Below, piece by piece: positions 1 to 6,088 of a stretch of 7,090 nt of DNA. The DNA lies in assembly GCA_028282185.1 (NCBI GenBank), contig JANQIJ010000067.1:1-7090 (forward strand), written 5' to 3'. Within the stretch, counting starts at the first letter, position 1. Every line of letters begins with the position of its first letter. The stretch is from Rhodospirillales bacterium. GTDB lineage: Bacteria; Pseudomonadota; Alphaproteobacteria; Rhodospirillales; Casp-alpha2. The position numbers and the translations under genes are program-made. The notes under the pieces were generated by a model. The model saw only the letters and a list, made by a program, of their open reading frames with translations, did no database searches and had not been told where the DNA came from.

Positions 1-993
1 GCCGACCAGGGTGAAGGCGATGACGTCGGCGCCGCCGGAACGTCCTTGCTCGTGTTTCTGGCCGTGCAGGTCTCCGCCGCCCGTCGCGCGGCCGCCGCGA
101 CCATCGTCTGGCTGATGATGATCGCCGGCCTGGCGGTGACCGCCGGGATCGCCGGTCAGCTGCTGGACCCCTATTCGCCCGCCCGTCTGGTCGCCGTGAC
201 CGCCGGGGTCTGTTGCGTCGCCATCCTGTTGACGGTGATCGCCGTCTGGGGCGTCGAGGGACCGCGCACGCAAGCCGCGCCCTCCCCGGGCGAGACCATC
301 GAGAGCCCGAGGTTCCGGGAGGCCATGAGAGAAGTCTGGTCCGAGCCGGAATCCCACAAGTTCGCCGTCTTCGTCTTCGTCTCCATGCTCGCCTACAGCG
401 CCCAGGATCTGATCCTGGAACCCTTCGCCGGCACGGTCTTCGGCATGACGCCGGGCGAATCGACCACGCTTTCAGGCGTGCAGCACGGGGGCGTGTTCCT
501 GGGCATGATCCTGGTGGCGCTGGCCTGCAGCGCCTTTGCCAAGGGCCGGTTCGGTTCCCTCAAGGCCTGGGTGGTCGGCGGCTGCCTGGCGTCGGCCTGC
601 GCGCTGTTCCTGATCGCCGTCTCCGGCTCGCTCGGCCCCGATTTTCCGCTGCCCGCCGCGGTCTTCGCCCTGGGCGTCGCCAACGGCGCCTTCGCCGTCG
701 CCGCCATCGGCTCCATGATGGGCATGGTGCGCCGGGGCCACGCCAAGCGGGAAGGCACGCGCATGGGCCTCTGGGGCGCGGCACAGGCCATCGCCTTCGG
801 CCTCGGCGGGTTCGCCGGCACCGCCGCGGTGGACAGCCTGCGCTGGATCTCCGGATCGCCCGAGACGGCCTATGCCGCCGTTTTCGCGATCGAGGGATGT
901 TTGTTCATTTTGTCCGCCTATCTGGCGGCCCGGGTCAGCCGGCGCGCGGAATCCCGGGCCTTGGGCCTGGCCGCCGATCCGTCGGCGTCATAA
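1..993 (+). CDS. BCH2/PucC-family membrane protein, 3' part (5' end outside window)
   Basis: The frame is open from the first base, so the gene starts upstream; 330 C-terminal residues are visible and the stop is TAA at 991-993. Family members usually have about 430-480 residues, so roughly 100 or more are missing. The protein is very hydrophobic, with about eight likely membrane segments separated by short Arg-rich loops. Two stretches mark the BCH2/PucC group of major-facilitator-like proteins: AYSAQDLILEPFAG around residues 131-144, and RMGLWGAAQAIAFGLGG around 254-270. The stretch RRAAAATIVWLMMIAG near residues 28-43 is also typical. This group is thought to act in the inner membrane in bacteriochlorophyll delivery or light-harvesting complex assembly. 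Its position directly before bchP matches the ORF428-type gene found between bchG and bchP in purple bacteria, so bchG probably lies upstream. Family assignment is firm; the exact role is inferred. Confidence 0.88.
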   Translation, partial: ADQGEGDDVGAAGTSLLVFLAVQVSAARRAAAATIVWLMMIAGLAVTAGIAGQLLDPYSPARLVAVTAGVCCVAILLTVIAVWGVEGPRTQAAPSPGETIESPRFREAMREVWSEPESHKFAVFVFVSMLAYSAQDLILEPFAGTVFGMTPGESTTLSGVQHGGVFLGMILVALACSAFAKGRFGSLKAWVVGGCLASACALFLIAVSGSLGPDFPLPAAVFALGVANGAFAVAAIGSMMGMVRRGHAKREGTRMGLWGAAQAIAFGLGGFAGTAAVDSLRWISGSPETAYAAVFAIEGCLFILSAYLAARVSRRAESRALGLAADPSAS

Positions 994-1052
994 AAATTTC
1001 CTTGGGGTTGGAAGCAGGCGGGAAAACGGAGCAGGGAGCGGAGAGCAAGATC

Positions 1053-2252
1053 ATGGAAAGCAGATCCACATGCGATGCGGTCGTCGTCGGCGGCGGCCCG
1101 GCGGGGGCGACCGCGGCAACGGAACTGGCCCGCAGCGGTTTGGACGTGGTGCTTCTGGACAAGGCCGGGCGCATCAAGCCCTGCGGCGGCGCGGTGCCGC
1201 CGCGCCTGATCCGCGACTTCGACATTCCCGACGATCAAATCGTCGCCCGGGTCCGCTCGGCGCGCATCGTCTCGCCCACGGACCGCGAGATCGACATGCC
1301 CATCGAGAACGGCTACGTGGGCATGGTCGACCGCGACCGGTTCGACGCGTTTCTCAGGAACCGGGCCGCCGGCGCCGGGGCCGACCGGCGAACCGGCGCC
1401 TTCGAGCGGCTTGAACGCCATGGCGACGGTCTCGTCACGGTCCACTACCGGGACAAGGAAACCGGCGCGCTTCAATCGATCCGGACCCGCGTGGTGATCG
1501 GCGCCGACGGCGCCCGGTCCAAGGTCGCGCTGCAATCCATGGCCAAGGCCGAACACGTGCCTTGCGTCTTCGCCTACCATGAAATCGTCCGCTCGCCCGA
1601 GGGCCCGGTCCGCCGCTTCGCCGGTGACCGTTGCGATGTGTACTACCAGGGCGGACTGTCCCCGGATTTCTACGGCTGGGTGTTCCCCCACGGGCCCTGC
1701 ACCAGCGTCGGCACGGGCACGGCGGTCAAGGGCTTCTCGCTACGCGACGCCGTCGGCGGATTGCGCCGGGCGGCGGGGCTTGAAGACATGGAAACGATCC
1801 GCCGTGAGGGCGCGCCGATCCCCTTGAAACCCAGGAAGCGCTGGGACGACGGCCGCAACGTCCTGCTGGCCGGCGACGCCGCGGGCGTCGTCGCGCCGGC
1901 ATCCGGCGGGGGCATCTATTACGCCATGCTCTGCGGCCAGATCGCCGCCCAGGCGTCGGCGGAATTCGTCAAGACCGGCGACGCCAAGGCCCTGGCCACG
2001 GCGCGCAAGCGCTTCATGAAGGAACACGGCACCGTGTTCTGGGTCTTGGGCATGATGCAGAAGTTCTGGTACACGACCGACAAACGGCGGGAACGGTTCG
2101 TCACCATCTGCGACGATCCGGACGTCCAGCGCCTGACCTGGGAAGCCTATATGAACAAGCGCCTGGTACGGGCCCGGCCGGGCGCCCATCTGCGGATTTT
2201 CCTGAAAGACATGGCGCATCTTTGCGGGCTAGTCGCGCCGTCTCGCCAATGA
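1053..2252 (+). CDS. bchP: Geranylgeranyl diphosphate/bacteriochlorophyll reductase BchP
   Basis: This 399-residue flavoprotein of the geranylgeranyl reductase family reduces the geranylgeranyl tail of bacteriochlorophyll (or geranylgeranyl diphosphate) to phytyl in three NADPH-dependent steps, the last stage of bacteriochlorophyll a synthesis. Visible evidence: an N-terminal FAD-binding Rossmann motif VVGGGPAG (residues 11-18), KPCGGAVPP (42-50), GADGARS (150-156), SPDFYGWVFPHG (203-214) and the second FAD motif LLAGDAAG (271-278) followed by SGGGIYYA. The length is normal for BchP. The ATG at 1053 is chosen because the Rossmann fold begins just after it and a purine-rich GAGAG lies 7 nt upstream. 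The frame is open far upstream, but that part overlaps the previous gene. It lies 59 nt after that gene with no terminator between, and its stop overlaps the tspO start, so it is probably part of an operon. Confidence 0.95.
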   Translation: MESRSTCDAVVVGGGPAGATAATELARSGLDVVLLDKAGRIKPCGGAVPPRLIRDFDIPDDQIVARVRSARIVSPTDREIDMPIENGYVGMVDRDRFDAFLRNRAAGAGADRRTGAFERLERHGDGLVTVHYRDKETGALQSIRTRVVIGADGARSKVALQSMAKAEHVPCVFAYHEIVRSPEGPVRRFAGDRCDVYYQGGLSPDFYGWVFPHGPCTSVGTGTAVKGFSLRDAVGGLRRAAGLEDMETIRREGAPIPLKPRKRWDDGRNVLLAGDAAGVVAPASGGGIYYAMLCGQIAAQASAEFVKTGDAKALATARKRFMKEHGTVFWVLGMMQKFWYTTDKRRERFVTICDDPDVQRLTWEAYMNKRLVRARPGAHLRIFLKDMAHLCGLVAPSRQ

Positions 2253-2731
2253 CCGCGATCAACACCAAGCGCGAGATTTTCAGCGCCGCCGTCTCGGCGC
2301 TCGTGATCGCGCTTGTCGGCGGCCTCTTGACGGATTTGTCGCCTTGGTATCTCGACCTGCAGCAACCCGCCTGGAAGCCGCCCGATTGGGCCTTCGGCCC
2401 GGTTTGGACGCTGGTTCTGACCCTTTGGGCGATTTCCCTGGTCTTGGCCTGGCGGGCCGCGCCGACGCCGCAGTTGCGCGGATCCATCACGCTGTTCTAC
2501 GGCATCAATGGCCTCTTGAACATTGCCTGGAGCGCGCTGTTCTTCACCTTCAAGCGGCCGGACTGGGCGCTGTTGGAGGCCGGCCTTCTGTGGCTGTCCG
2601 TGGCGATTCTGGCCTGGTTGACCTGGCGGCTCGACCGGCGGGCGTCGTTCCTTTTGCTGCCCTATCTGGTCTGGGTGTCGATCGCAATGGCCCTCAACTG
2701 GCAAGTCGTGCAGATGAACGGCCCGTTCTAG
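2249..2731 (+). CDS. tspO: TspO/MBR family tryptophan-rich sensory protein
   Basis: This 160-residue protein has five predicted membrane helices and is rich in Trp. TspO (the bacterial relative of the mitochondrial benzodiazepine receptor, called CrtK in older Rhodobacter work) binds porphyrins. In Rhodobacter sphaeroides it dampens photosynthesis gene expression in response to oxygen. Signature segments are WYLDLQQPAWKPPDWAFGPVW (residues 33-53, with P44, P45, W47, F49 and G50), NIAWSALFF (91-99) and PYLVWVSIAMALN (138-150). The ATG at 2249 is preferred over an in-frame TTG at 2222 because it forms an ATGA overlap with the bchP stop and gives the usual family length. No Shine-Dalgarno sequence is visible, so translation probably depends on reinitiation from bchP. 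In Rhodobacter this gene sits beside crtB; coupling to bchP is a different arrangement. Confidence 0.95.
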   Translation: MTAINTKREIFSAAVSALVIALVGGLLTDLSPWYLDLQQPAWKPPDWAFGPVWTLVLTLWAISLVLAWRAAPTPQLRGSITLFYGINGLLNIAWSALFFTFKRPDWALLEAGLLWLSVAILAWLTWRLDRRASFLLLPYLVWVSIAMALNWQVVQMNGPF

Positions 2732-2775
2732 GGCCCACGGCATCGACGTCCAGGGCACCGGGCCGAAAGCGGCAT

Positions 2776-3132
2776 TTATAACTCGGTGTATTTCTTGGCC
2801 GTCCCCCGCGCCTTTTCGACAGGGTATTTCTCCGCGTTTTTCTGCATCTTCGCCCGGGCCGCCTGGATCAGGTCGATGTCGCAGGCATGGCAGATCAGAA
2901 GCAGATAAATCAGAATATCGGCGCATTCGTCGGACATGGCGGTCCGGCCCGCCGGTGAATGGACATAGTCCAACAGCTCCTCTTCCGATTTCCATTGCGC
3001 GATCTCCAAGAGCTCCGACGCCTCCAGGCTGAGCGACAGCTTCAGGTTCTTCAGCGTGTGGAACTGCCCCCAATCGCGGGCGTCGCGAAACGCGAGAAGG
3101 TCTTCCGTCAATTGTTTAAGCGATGGATCCAT
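2776..3132 (-). CDS. MazG-like / dCTPase-type nucleotide pyrophosphohydrolase
   Basis: This 118-residue all-alpha protein belongs to the MazG-like NTP pyrophosphatase superfamily, closest in look to the RS21-C6/dCTP pyrophosphatase branch. Such enzymes hydrolyse (d)NTPs to the monophosphate plus pyrophosphate and help clean the nucleotide pool. Metal-binding acidic residues are in the expected ExxE...ExxD pattern: E37 and E40 in LEASELLE, then E69 and D72 in SDECADILIYLL. The tail KNAEKYPVEKARGTAKKYTEL fits the KYP...G..KYTEL ending of this group. The ATG at 3132 has a strong GGAGG (3138-3142, minus strand) at 5 nt spacing. It converges on tspO (44 bp between stops) and diverges from bchE across an 88-bp control region. 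It is not a known photosynthesis gene. Substrate and any link to pigment synthesis are unknown. Confidence 0.88.
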   Translation of the reverse strand: MDPSLKQLTEDLLAFRDARDWGQFHTLKNLKLSLSLEASELLEIAQWKSEEELLDYVHSPAGRTAMSDECADILIYLLLICHACDIDLIQAARAKMQKNAEKYPVEKARGTAKKYTEL

Positions 3133-3149
3133 GGCGGCCTCCGGCCTGA

Positions 3150-3179
3150 ATATTGATCTGCGTCAATTAGCGCGGTCAA
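3150..3179 (-). promoter_or_regulatory. Candidate promoter of the MazG-like gene
   Basis: On the minus strand, TTGACC (3179-3174) and CAATAT (3155-3150) are separated by 18 bp and resemble a sigma-70 promoter. Transcription would begin near 3143, giving a very short leader that still includes GGAGG at 3142-3138. The -10 and part of the spacer are covered by the FNR-like box, so a bound FNR protein could block this gene while activating bchE. This is a weak, motif-only prediction. Confidence 0.3.
3153..3166. promoter_or_regulatory. FNR/FnrL-like binding box upstream of bchE
   Basis: The sequence TTGATCTGCGTCAA matches the FNR consensus TTGAT-N4-ATCAA at nine of ten defined positions. FnrL is known to activate photosynthesis genes, including bchE, under low oxygen in Rhodobacter. 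The centre (3159.5) lies 41.5 bp before base 3201, the class II activator distance, and base 3201 is about 8 nt after the candidate -10 TAAACT. The function is inferred from the motif and position. Confidence 0.72.
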
Positions 3180-3185
3180 TATTTA

Positions 3186-3203
3186 TGTAAACTAAAGGTT
3201 ACA
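3186..3203. promoter_or_regulatory. PpsR/CrtJ-type operator TGT-N12-ACA before bchE
   Basis: The 18-bp sequence TGTAAACTAAAGGTTACA is an exact TGT-N12-ACA palindrome, the recognition sequence of PpsR/CrtJ, the aerobic repressor of photosynthesis genes in purple bacteria. It ends 17 nt before the bchE ATG. It covers the candidate -10 (TAAACT, 3188-3193) and the predicted transcription start, which suits a repressor that blocks RNA polymerase. Only one copy is visible here, whereas these regulators often use paired sites. Confidence 0.78.
3188..3201 (+). promoter_or_regulatory. Candidate bchE core promoter (-10 and start region)
   Basis: TAAACT at 3188-3193 matches the TATAAT consensus at four of six positions, and a start near 3200-3201 would follow. 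The region 17 bp upstream (AATTAG, 3165-3170) is a poor -35, as expected for a promoter that depends on an activator. The FNR-like box sits at the class II distance. The leader would be only about 20 nt and would contain the Shine-Dalgarno. This is inferred from motif spacing. Confidence 0.4.
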
Positions 3204-3209
3204 ATCTTT

Positions 3210-3216
3210 GGGAGAG
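3210..3216 (+). promoter_or_regulatory. bchE ribosome binding site
   Basis: GGGAGAG contains the GGAG core at 3211-3214, 6 nt before the ATG at 3221. This spacing favours ATG 3221 over the in-frame TTG three bases earlier. Confidence 0.75.
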
Positions 3217-3220
3217 TTTG

Positions 3221-4864
3221 ATGCGCATTGTCCTTGTACACCCGAATTACCATTCCGGCGGCGCGGAAATCGCCGGCAGTTGGCCGCCTGCCTGGGTCGC
3301 CTATCTGGCGGGCCATCTGAAATTGGCAGGCTATGAGGACGTCCACTTCATCGACGCCATGACCAACGAGATCGAGGGCGAGGAGCTGCACCGCCGTCTG
3401 GCCGAGTTGCGGCCCGACATCGTCGGCTGCACGGCGATCACGCCGTCGATCTACAAGGCGGAAGAAGTGCTGAAGATCGCCAAAGAAGCCGTACCAAACG
3501 CGCTGCGCGTGCTGGGCGGGGTGCATGCCACCTTCATGTACAAGCAGGTCCTGACCGAGGCGCCCTGGATCGACGTCATCGTCCGCGGCGAGGGGGAGGA
3601 GATCTTCCGCGAGCTGGTGCAGGTGGTGGACATCGGCCGCTGGCCCCGGGGCCGGGCCCAGATCAAGGGCATCGCCTACCGCGAGGGCGAGAACGGCTCG
3701 TCCAAAATCGTCGCCAACCCGGCCGCGCCCACGGTCAAGGACATCGACGCCATCGAGCCCGACTGGTCCTTGCTGGAATGGGAGAAATACATCTACGTTC
3801 CCCTGGGCGTGCGGGTCGCCATCCCCAACATGGCGCGCGGCTGCCCGTTCACCTGCTCGTTCTGCTCGCAATGGAAGTTCTGGCGCGACTACCGCATCCG
3901 GGAGCCCAAGAAGGTCGTCGACGAGATCGAGACCCTGGTCCAGAAATACGACGTGGGTTTCTTCATCCTGGCCGACGAGGAGCCGACCATCAACCGCAAG
4001 AAGTTCGTCGCCTTCTGCCGGGAACTGATCGACCGGGGCCTGCCCGACAAGATCAAATGGGGCATCAACACCCGGGTGACGGACATCCTGCGGGACGAGG
4101 AACTGCTGCCGTTCTACCGCGAGGCGGGACTGGTGCACGTCTCGCTCGGCACGGAAGCGGCGGCGCAATTGAAGCTCGACCGGTTCAACAAGGAAACCAG
4201 GGTCAGCGACAACAAACGCGCCATCAGGTTGCTGCGCGAGGCCGACATCTTCGTCGAGGCCCAGTTCATCGTGGGTCTCGAAAACGAGACGGCGGAGACC
4301 CTGGAAGAGACCTACCGCATGGCCTGGGACTGGCAGCCGGACCTGGCCAACTGGGCCATGTACACACCCTGGCCGTTCTCCAAGCTGTTCCAGGAACTGG
4401 GCGACAAGGTCGAGATCTTCGATTTCGAAAAGTACAACTTCGTCACCCCGATCATGAAACCGGAAGCCATGGAGCGGGGCGAGTTGTTGGACCGGGTGAT
4501 GAACAACTACCGGCGGTTCTATTCGCAAAAGGCGCTGTTCCATTATCCCTGGCGCGGCACCGGATTCAGGCGCCGCTATCTGCTGGGCTGCCTCAAGGCG
4601 TTCCTGATCGCCGGCTTCCAGCGCAAGTTCTACGACCTGGGCAAGGTCAATTACTGGGGGCCGCAATCGAAGGAGAAAGTCGATTTCCACTTCGACCGGA
4701 CGCGCAAGATCGAGGCACCGCAACTGGAAGACTGGGAAGCCGCCGCCGACCGCTCGCGCAAGGCGCAGGCATCCGGGCAACCCATGGCCTGCGGCGGCGG
4801 CACCGACCAATTGATCGACTCCCTTGATCCCCGGGACGCGGCCCGTCCGGACCGGGTGCATTGA
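3221..4864 (+). CDS. bchE: Anaerobic Mg-protoporphyrin IX monomethyl ester cyclase BchE
   Basis: This 547-residue radical-SAM enzyme forms the isocyclic fifth ring of bacteriochlorophyll under low oxygen. It converts Mg-protoporphyrin IX monomethyl ester to divinyl protochlorophyllide with water as the oxygen source and cobalamin as a needed cofactor. The N-terminal part (about residues 1-140) looks like a cobalamin-binding Rossmann domain, with MRIVLVHPNY, DIVGCTAITPS, RVLGGVHATFM and IVRGEGEEIF; no classical DxHxxG motif is seen. The radical-SAM core follows, with the 4Fe-4S CxxxCxxC motif at C208, C212 and C215 within RGCPFTCSFCSQWKFWR. The length is normal for BchE, and the last 50 or so residues form a charged, low-complexity tail. 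It is preceded by FNR-like and PpsR-type sites, so oxygen control is likely. bchJ follows 7 nt downstream. The identification is very strong. Confidence 0.96.
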   Translation: MRIVLVHPNYHSGGAEIAGSWPPAWVAYLAGHLKLAGYEDVHFIDAMTNEIEGEELHRRLAELRPDIVGCTAITPSIYKAEEVLKIAKEAVPNALRVLGGVHATFMYKQVLTEAPWIDVIVRGEGEEIFRELVQVVDIGRWPRGRAQIKGIAYREGENGSSKIVANPAAPTVKDIDAIEPDWSLLEWEKYIYVPLGVRVAIPNMARGCPFTCSFCSQWKFWRDYRIREPKKVVDEIETLVQKYDVGFFILADEEPTINRKKFVAFCRELIDRGLPDKIKWGINTRVTDILRDEELLPFYREAGLVHVSLGTEAAAQLKLDRFNKETRVSDNKRAIRLLREADIFVEAQFIVGLENETAETLEETYRMAWDWQPDLANWAMYTPWPFSKLFQELGDKVEIFDFEKYNFVTPIMKPEAMERGELLDRVMNNYRRFYSQKALFHYPWRGTGFRRRYLLGCLKAFLIAGFQRKFYDLGKVNYWGPQSKEKVDFHFDRTRKIEAPQLEDWEAAADRSRKAQASGQPMACGGGTDQLIDSLDPRDAARPDRVH

Positions 4865-4871
4865 CCGCCGC

Positions 4872-5498
4872 ATGGATCACCCATTTTCCGCCAAAGGGAC
4901 CGTAACCGCGGATGCGACCGCGGCACCCTTTGCCGGGACAGCCTGCGTCGGCCCCAACGCGGTCACTCAGTTGCGCGATGCCATCCAGCGCCGCTGCGGC
5001 GCCAAAACCAGGCATCATTTCTTTCGCGTGGCCGGGTGCGAAAAATGGGAAAACATCGCGCTCGACCGAATGATCCCCGAGACCATCCCGGGCGCTTTGT
5101 TCTCCTCCCTGCATCTGTTTTTTCGGGCCGACGTCGCCGACGACCTGGCGGCGGAAGCGGGCCTGGGCACGGCCGATTACGTGATGGCCAACCGGATCCC
5201 GAAACCGGCGCGCCTGCTCCTCGGGCTGCTCCCCGCCCCCTTGGCCGCGCGGCTCTTGCTGAAAGCCATCGAAAAGCATGCCTGGACATTCGCGGGCTCG
5301 GGCCGATGCCGCGTGATACCCGGCCGGCCCGCGGTCATCAAGATCGCCGACAATCCATTGAAGATGCCGGGTTGCGTCTGGCATGTGGCGGTTTTCCGGC
5401 GGCTGTTCCAGACCTTCGTCTCACCGGCGGCAGCGGTGCAACAGGGCCATACCCTTCAGGACGGCACCCATATCTGCCGGTTTGAGATTGAGTGGTGA
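4872..5498 (+). CDS. bchJ: BchJ, 4-vinyl-reductase-domain bacteriochlorophyll protein
   Basis: This 208-residue soluble protein has the V4R (4-vinyl reductase) domain seen in BchJ. Diagnostic stretches are RHHFFRVAGCEKW (residues 47-59), MIPE (67-70), LHLFFRADVADDLAAEAG (80-97), YVMANRIPKPARLLLGLLP (103-121) and a C-terminal segment with C168, C202 and CRFEIEW. BchJ was first named as the 8(4)-vinyl reductase, but that step is now assigned to BciA, BciB or chlorophyllide reductase; BchJ more likely helps handle pathway intermediates. The ATG at 4872 is 7 nt after the bchE stop. No clear Shine-Dalgarno is present, so translation probably depends on bchE. It forms a bchEJ unit as in other purple bacteria. 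The first 25 or so residues are Ala/Thr-rich and poorly conserved in appearance. Confidence 0.9.
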   Translation: MDHPFSAKGTVTADATAAPFAGTACVGPNAVTQLRDAIQRRCGAKTRHHFFRVAGCEKWENIALDRMIPETIPGALFSSLHLFFRADVADDLAAEAGLGTADYVMANRIPKPARLLLGLLPAPLAARLLLKAIEKHAWTFAGSGRCRVIPGRPAVIKIADNPLKMPGCVWHVAVFRRLFQTFVSPAAAVQQGHTLQDGTHICRFEIEW

Positions 5499-5581
5499 AA
5501 TGATGTGAGGGCATCCGGCGCCCCCGGTTTACAGGCCCTGAACTTTTTACAGGCTCGGAACCGCGTACCCGGGATCGGCGG
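5499..5581. other. Convergent intergenic gap between bchJ and the deformylase-like gene
   Basis: This 83-bp gap separates two genes that end toward each other. I see no hairpin followed by a T-run on either strand. The only structure is a 9-bp direct repeat, TTTACAGGC, at 5528-5536 and 5546-5554. Confidence 0.5.
5528..5554. repeat. 9-bp direct repeat TTTACAGGC, period 18
   Basis: Two exact copies of TTTACAGGC at 5528-5536 and 5546-5554 are separated by 9 bp (CCTGAACTT), so the repeats are 18 bp apart. They lie between two converging genes. The function is unknown and chance is possible. Confidence 0.45.
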
Positions 5582-6088
5582 CTAGGCCGCGTTGCCCTTG
5601 CGGTATTCGCGCGAGAACAGGCGCAAATAGAGTTTTCCCAGGAACGACAGCCGGTCGATGAACAACGTGCCGTCCAGGTGGTCCATCTCATGCTGCAGAC
5701 AGACGGCGGCCATGTCGGTCAAGTCCCGTTCGAACACGGTGCCGTCCCGGTCCTGGGCCTTGACCCGCAGTTTCGTGGCCCGCATCACGTTGCCGACCAC
5801 GCCGGGCAGGGACAGGCAGCTTTCCTCGACCAAGCCCCAGGCCGACCGCAGACTTTCTTCCGGGTTGACGTAGACCTGCGGGTCCGTGCGGTCTTTTGTC
5901 AGATCCATGACCAGGACCCTGCGGCCATCCCCCACCTGGGGTGCTGAAAAAGCCATGCCGCCGGTGGCGTAAAGGGTGTCGAACAGGTCATCGATGAAAC
6001 GCGACAGCTCTTCGTCGAAGACCGTCACGGGCTGGGCTTTCTCCCGCAAACGGGGATCCGGATGTTCAAGGATTTCAAGCCGCGCCAT
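5582..6088 (-). CDS. Peptide deformylase-like protein with altered motifs
   Basis: This 168-residue protein of the polypeptide deformylase family removes, in canonical members, the formyl group from N-terminal Met using Fe2+/Zn2+. Metal ligands are present: Cys91 in motif II (EESCLS, 89-93 being ESCLS) and His133 and His137 in motif III HEMDH (133-137), with catalytic Glu134. Gln51 of motif I is also present. Motif I reads GMAFSAPQ (44-51) rather than GxGLAAxQ, so the second Gly is Ala. Motif II has Ser90 in place of the usual Gly of EGCLS. The length is normal. ATG 6088 is chosen over a longer frame because the family N-terminus (MARLEILEHPDPRLREKA) starts there and GGAGG lies 6 nt upstream (6095-6099). 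It overlaps the pucC-family stop by 14 nt, suggesting translational coupling. It may be active, or specialised for particular substrates. The symbol def is avoided because a housekeeping copy probably exists elsewhere. Confidence 0.88.
   Translation of the reverse strand: MARLEILEHPDPRLREKAQPVTVFDEELSRFIDDLFDTLYATGGMAFSAPQVGDGRRVLVMDLTKDRTDPQVYVNPEESLRSAWGLVEESCLSLPGVVGNVMRATKLRVKAQDRDGTVFERDLTDMAAVCLQHEMDHLDGTLFIDRLSFLGKLYLRLFSREYRKGNAA

Noticed and set aside
213..1052. The bchP frame stays open for 840 bases upstream of ATG 1053.
   Set aside because: Its translation is Arg/Gly-rich with no family resemblance and overlaps the clear membrane-protein gene in another frame; it is a high-GC artefact.
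2731..2775. A GGCCC/GGGCC inverted repeat in the tspO/MazG-like convergent gap.
   Set aside because: It is a short stem with a loop over 20 nt and no T-run; not a convincing terminator.
2147..3073. A 308-codon minus-strand open frame across the bchP end, tspO and the MazG-like gene.
   Set aside because: It overlaps three well-supported genes in other frames and has low-complexity, Arg/Pro/Gly-rich content.
3166..3179. A possible second FNR box ending in GTCAA.
   Set aside because: The left half (ATTAG) does not match TTGAT well; only the right half-site is credible.
3176..4873. A 565-codon open frame on the minus strand opposite bchE.
   Set aside because: It is a mirror of bchE codon bias in GC-rich DNA; the predicted protein has no recognisable domain and bchE itself is certain.
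5578..5590. A GCGGC-TAG-GCCGC hairpin as a terminator near the bchJ/deformylase-like gene convergence.
   Set aside because: The stem is only 5 bp with a 3-nt loop, has no T-run on either side, and includes the stop codon of the deformylase-like gene.
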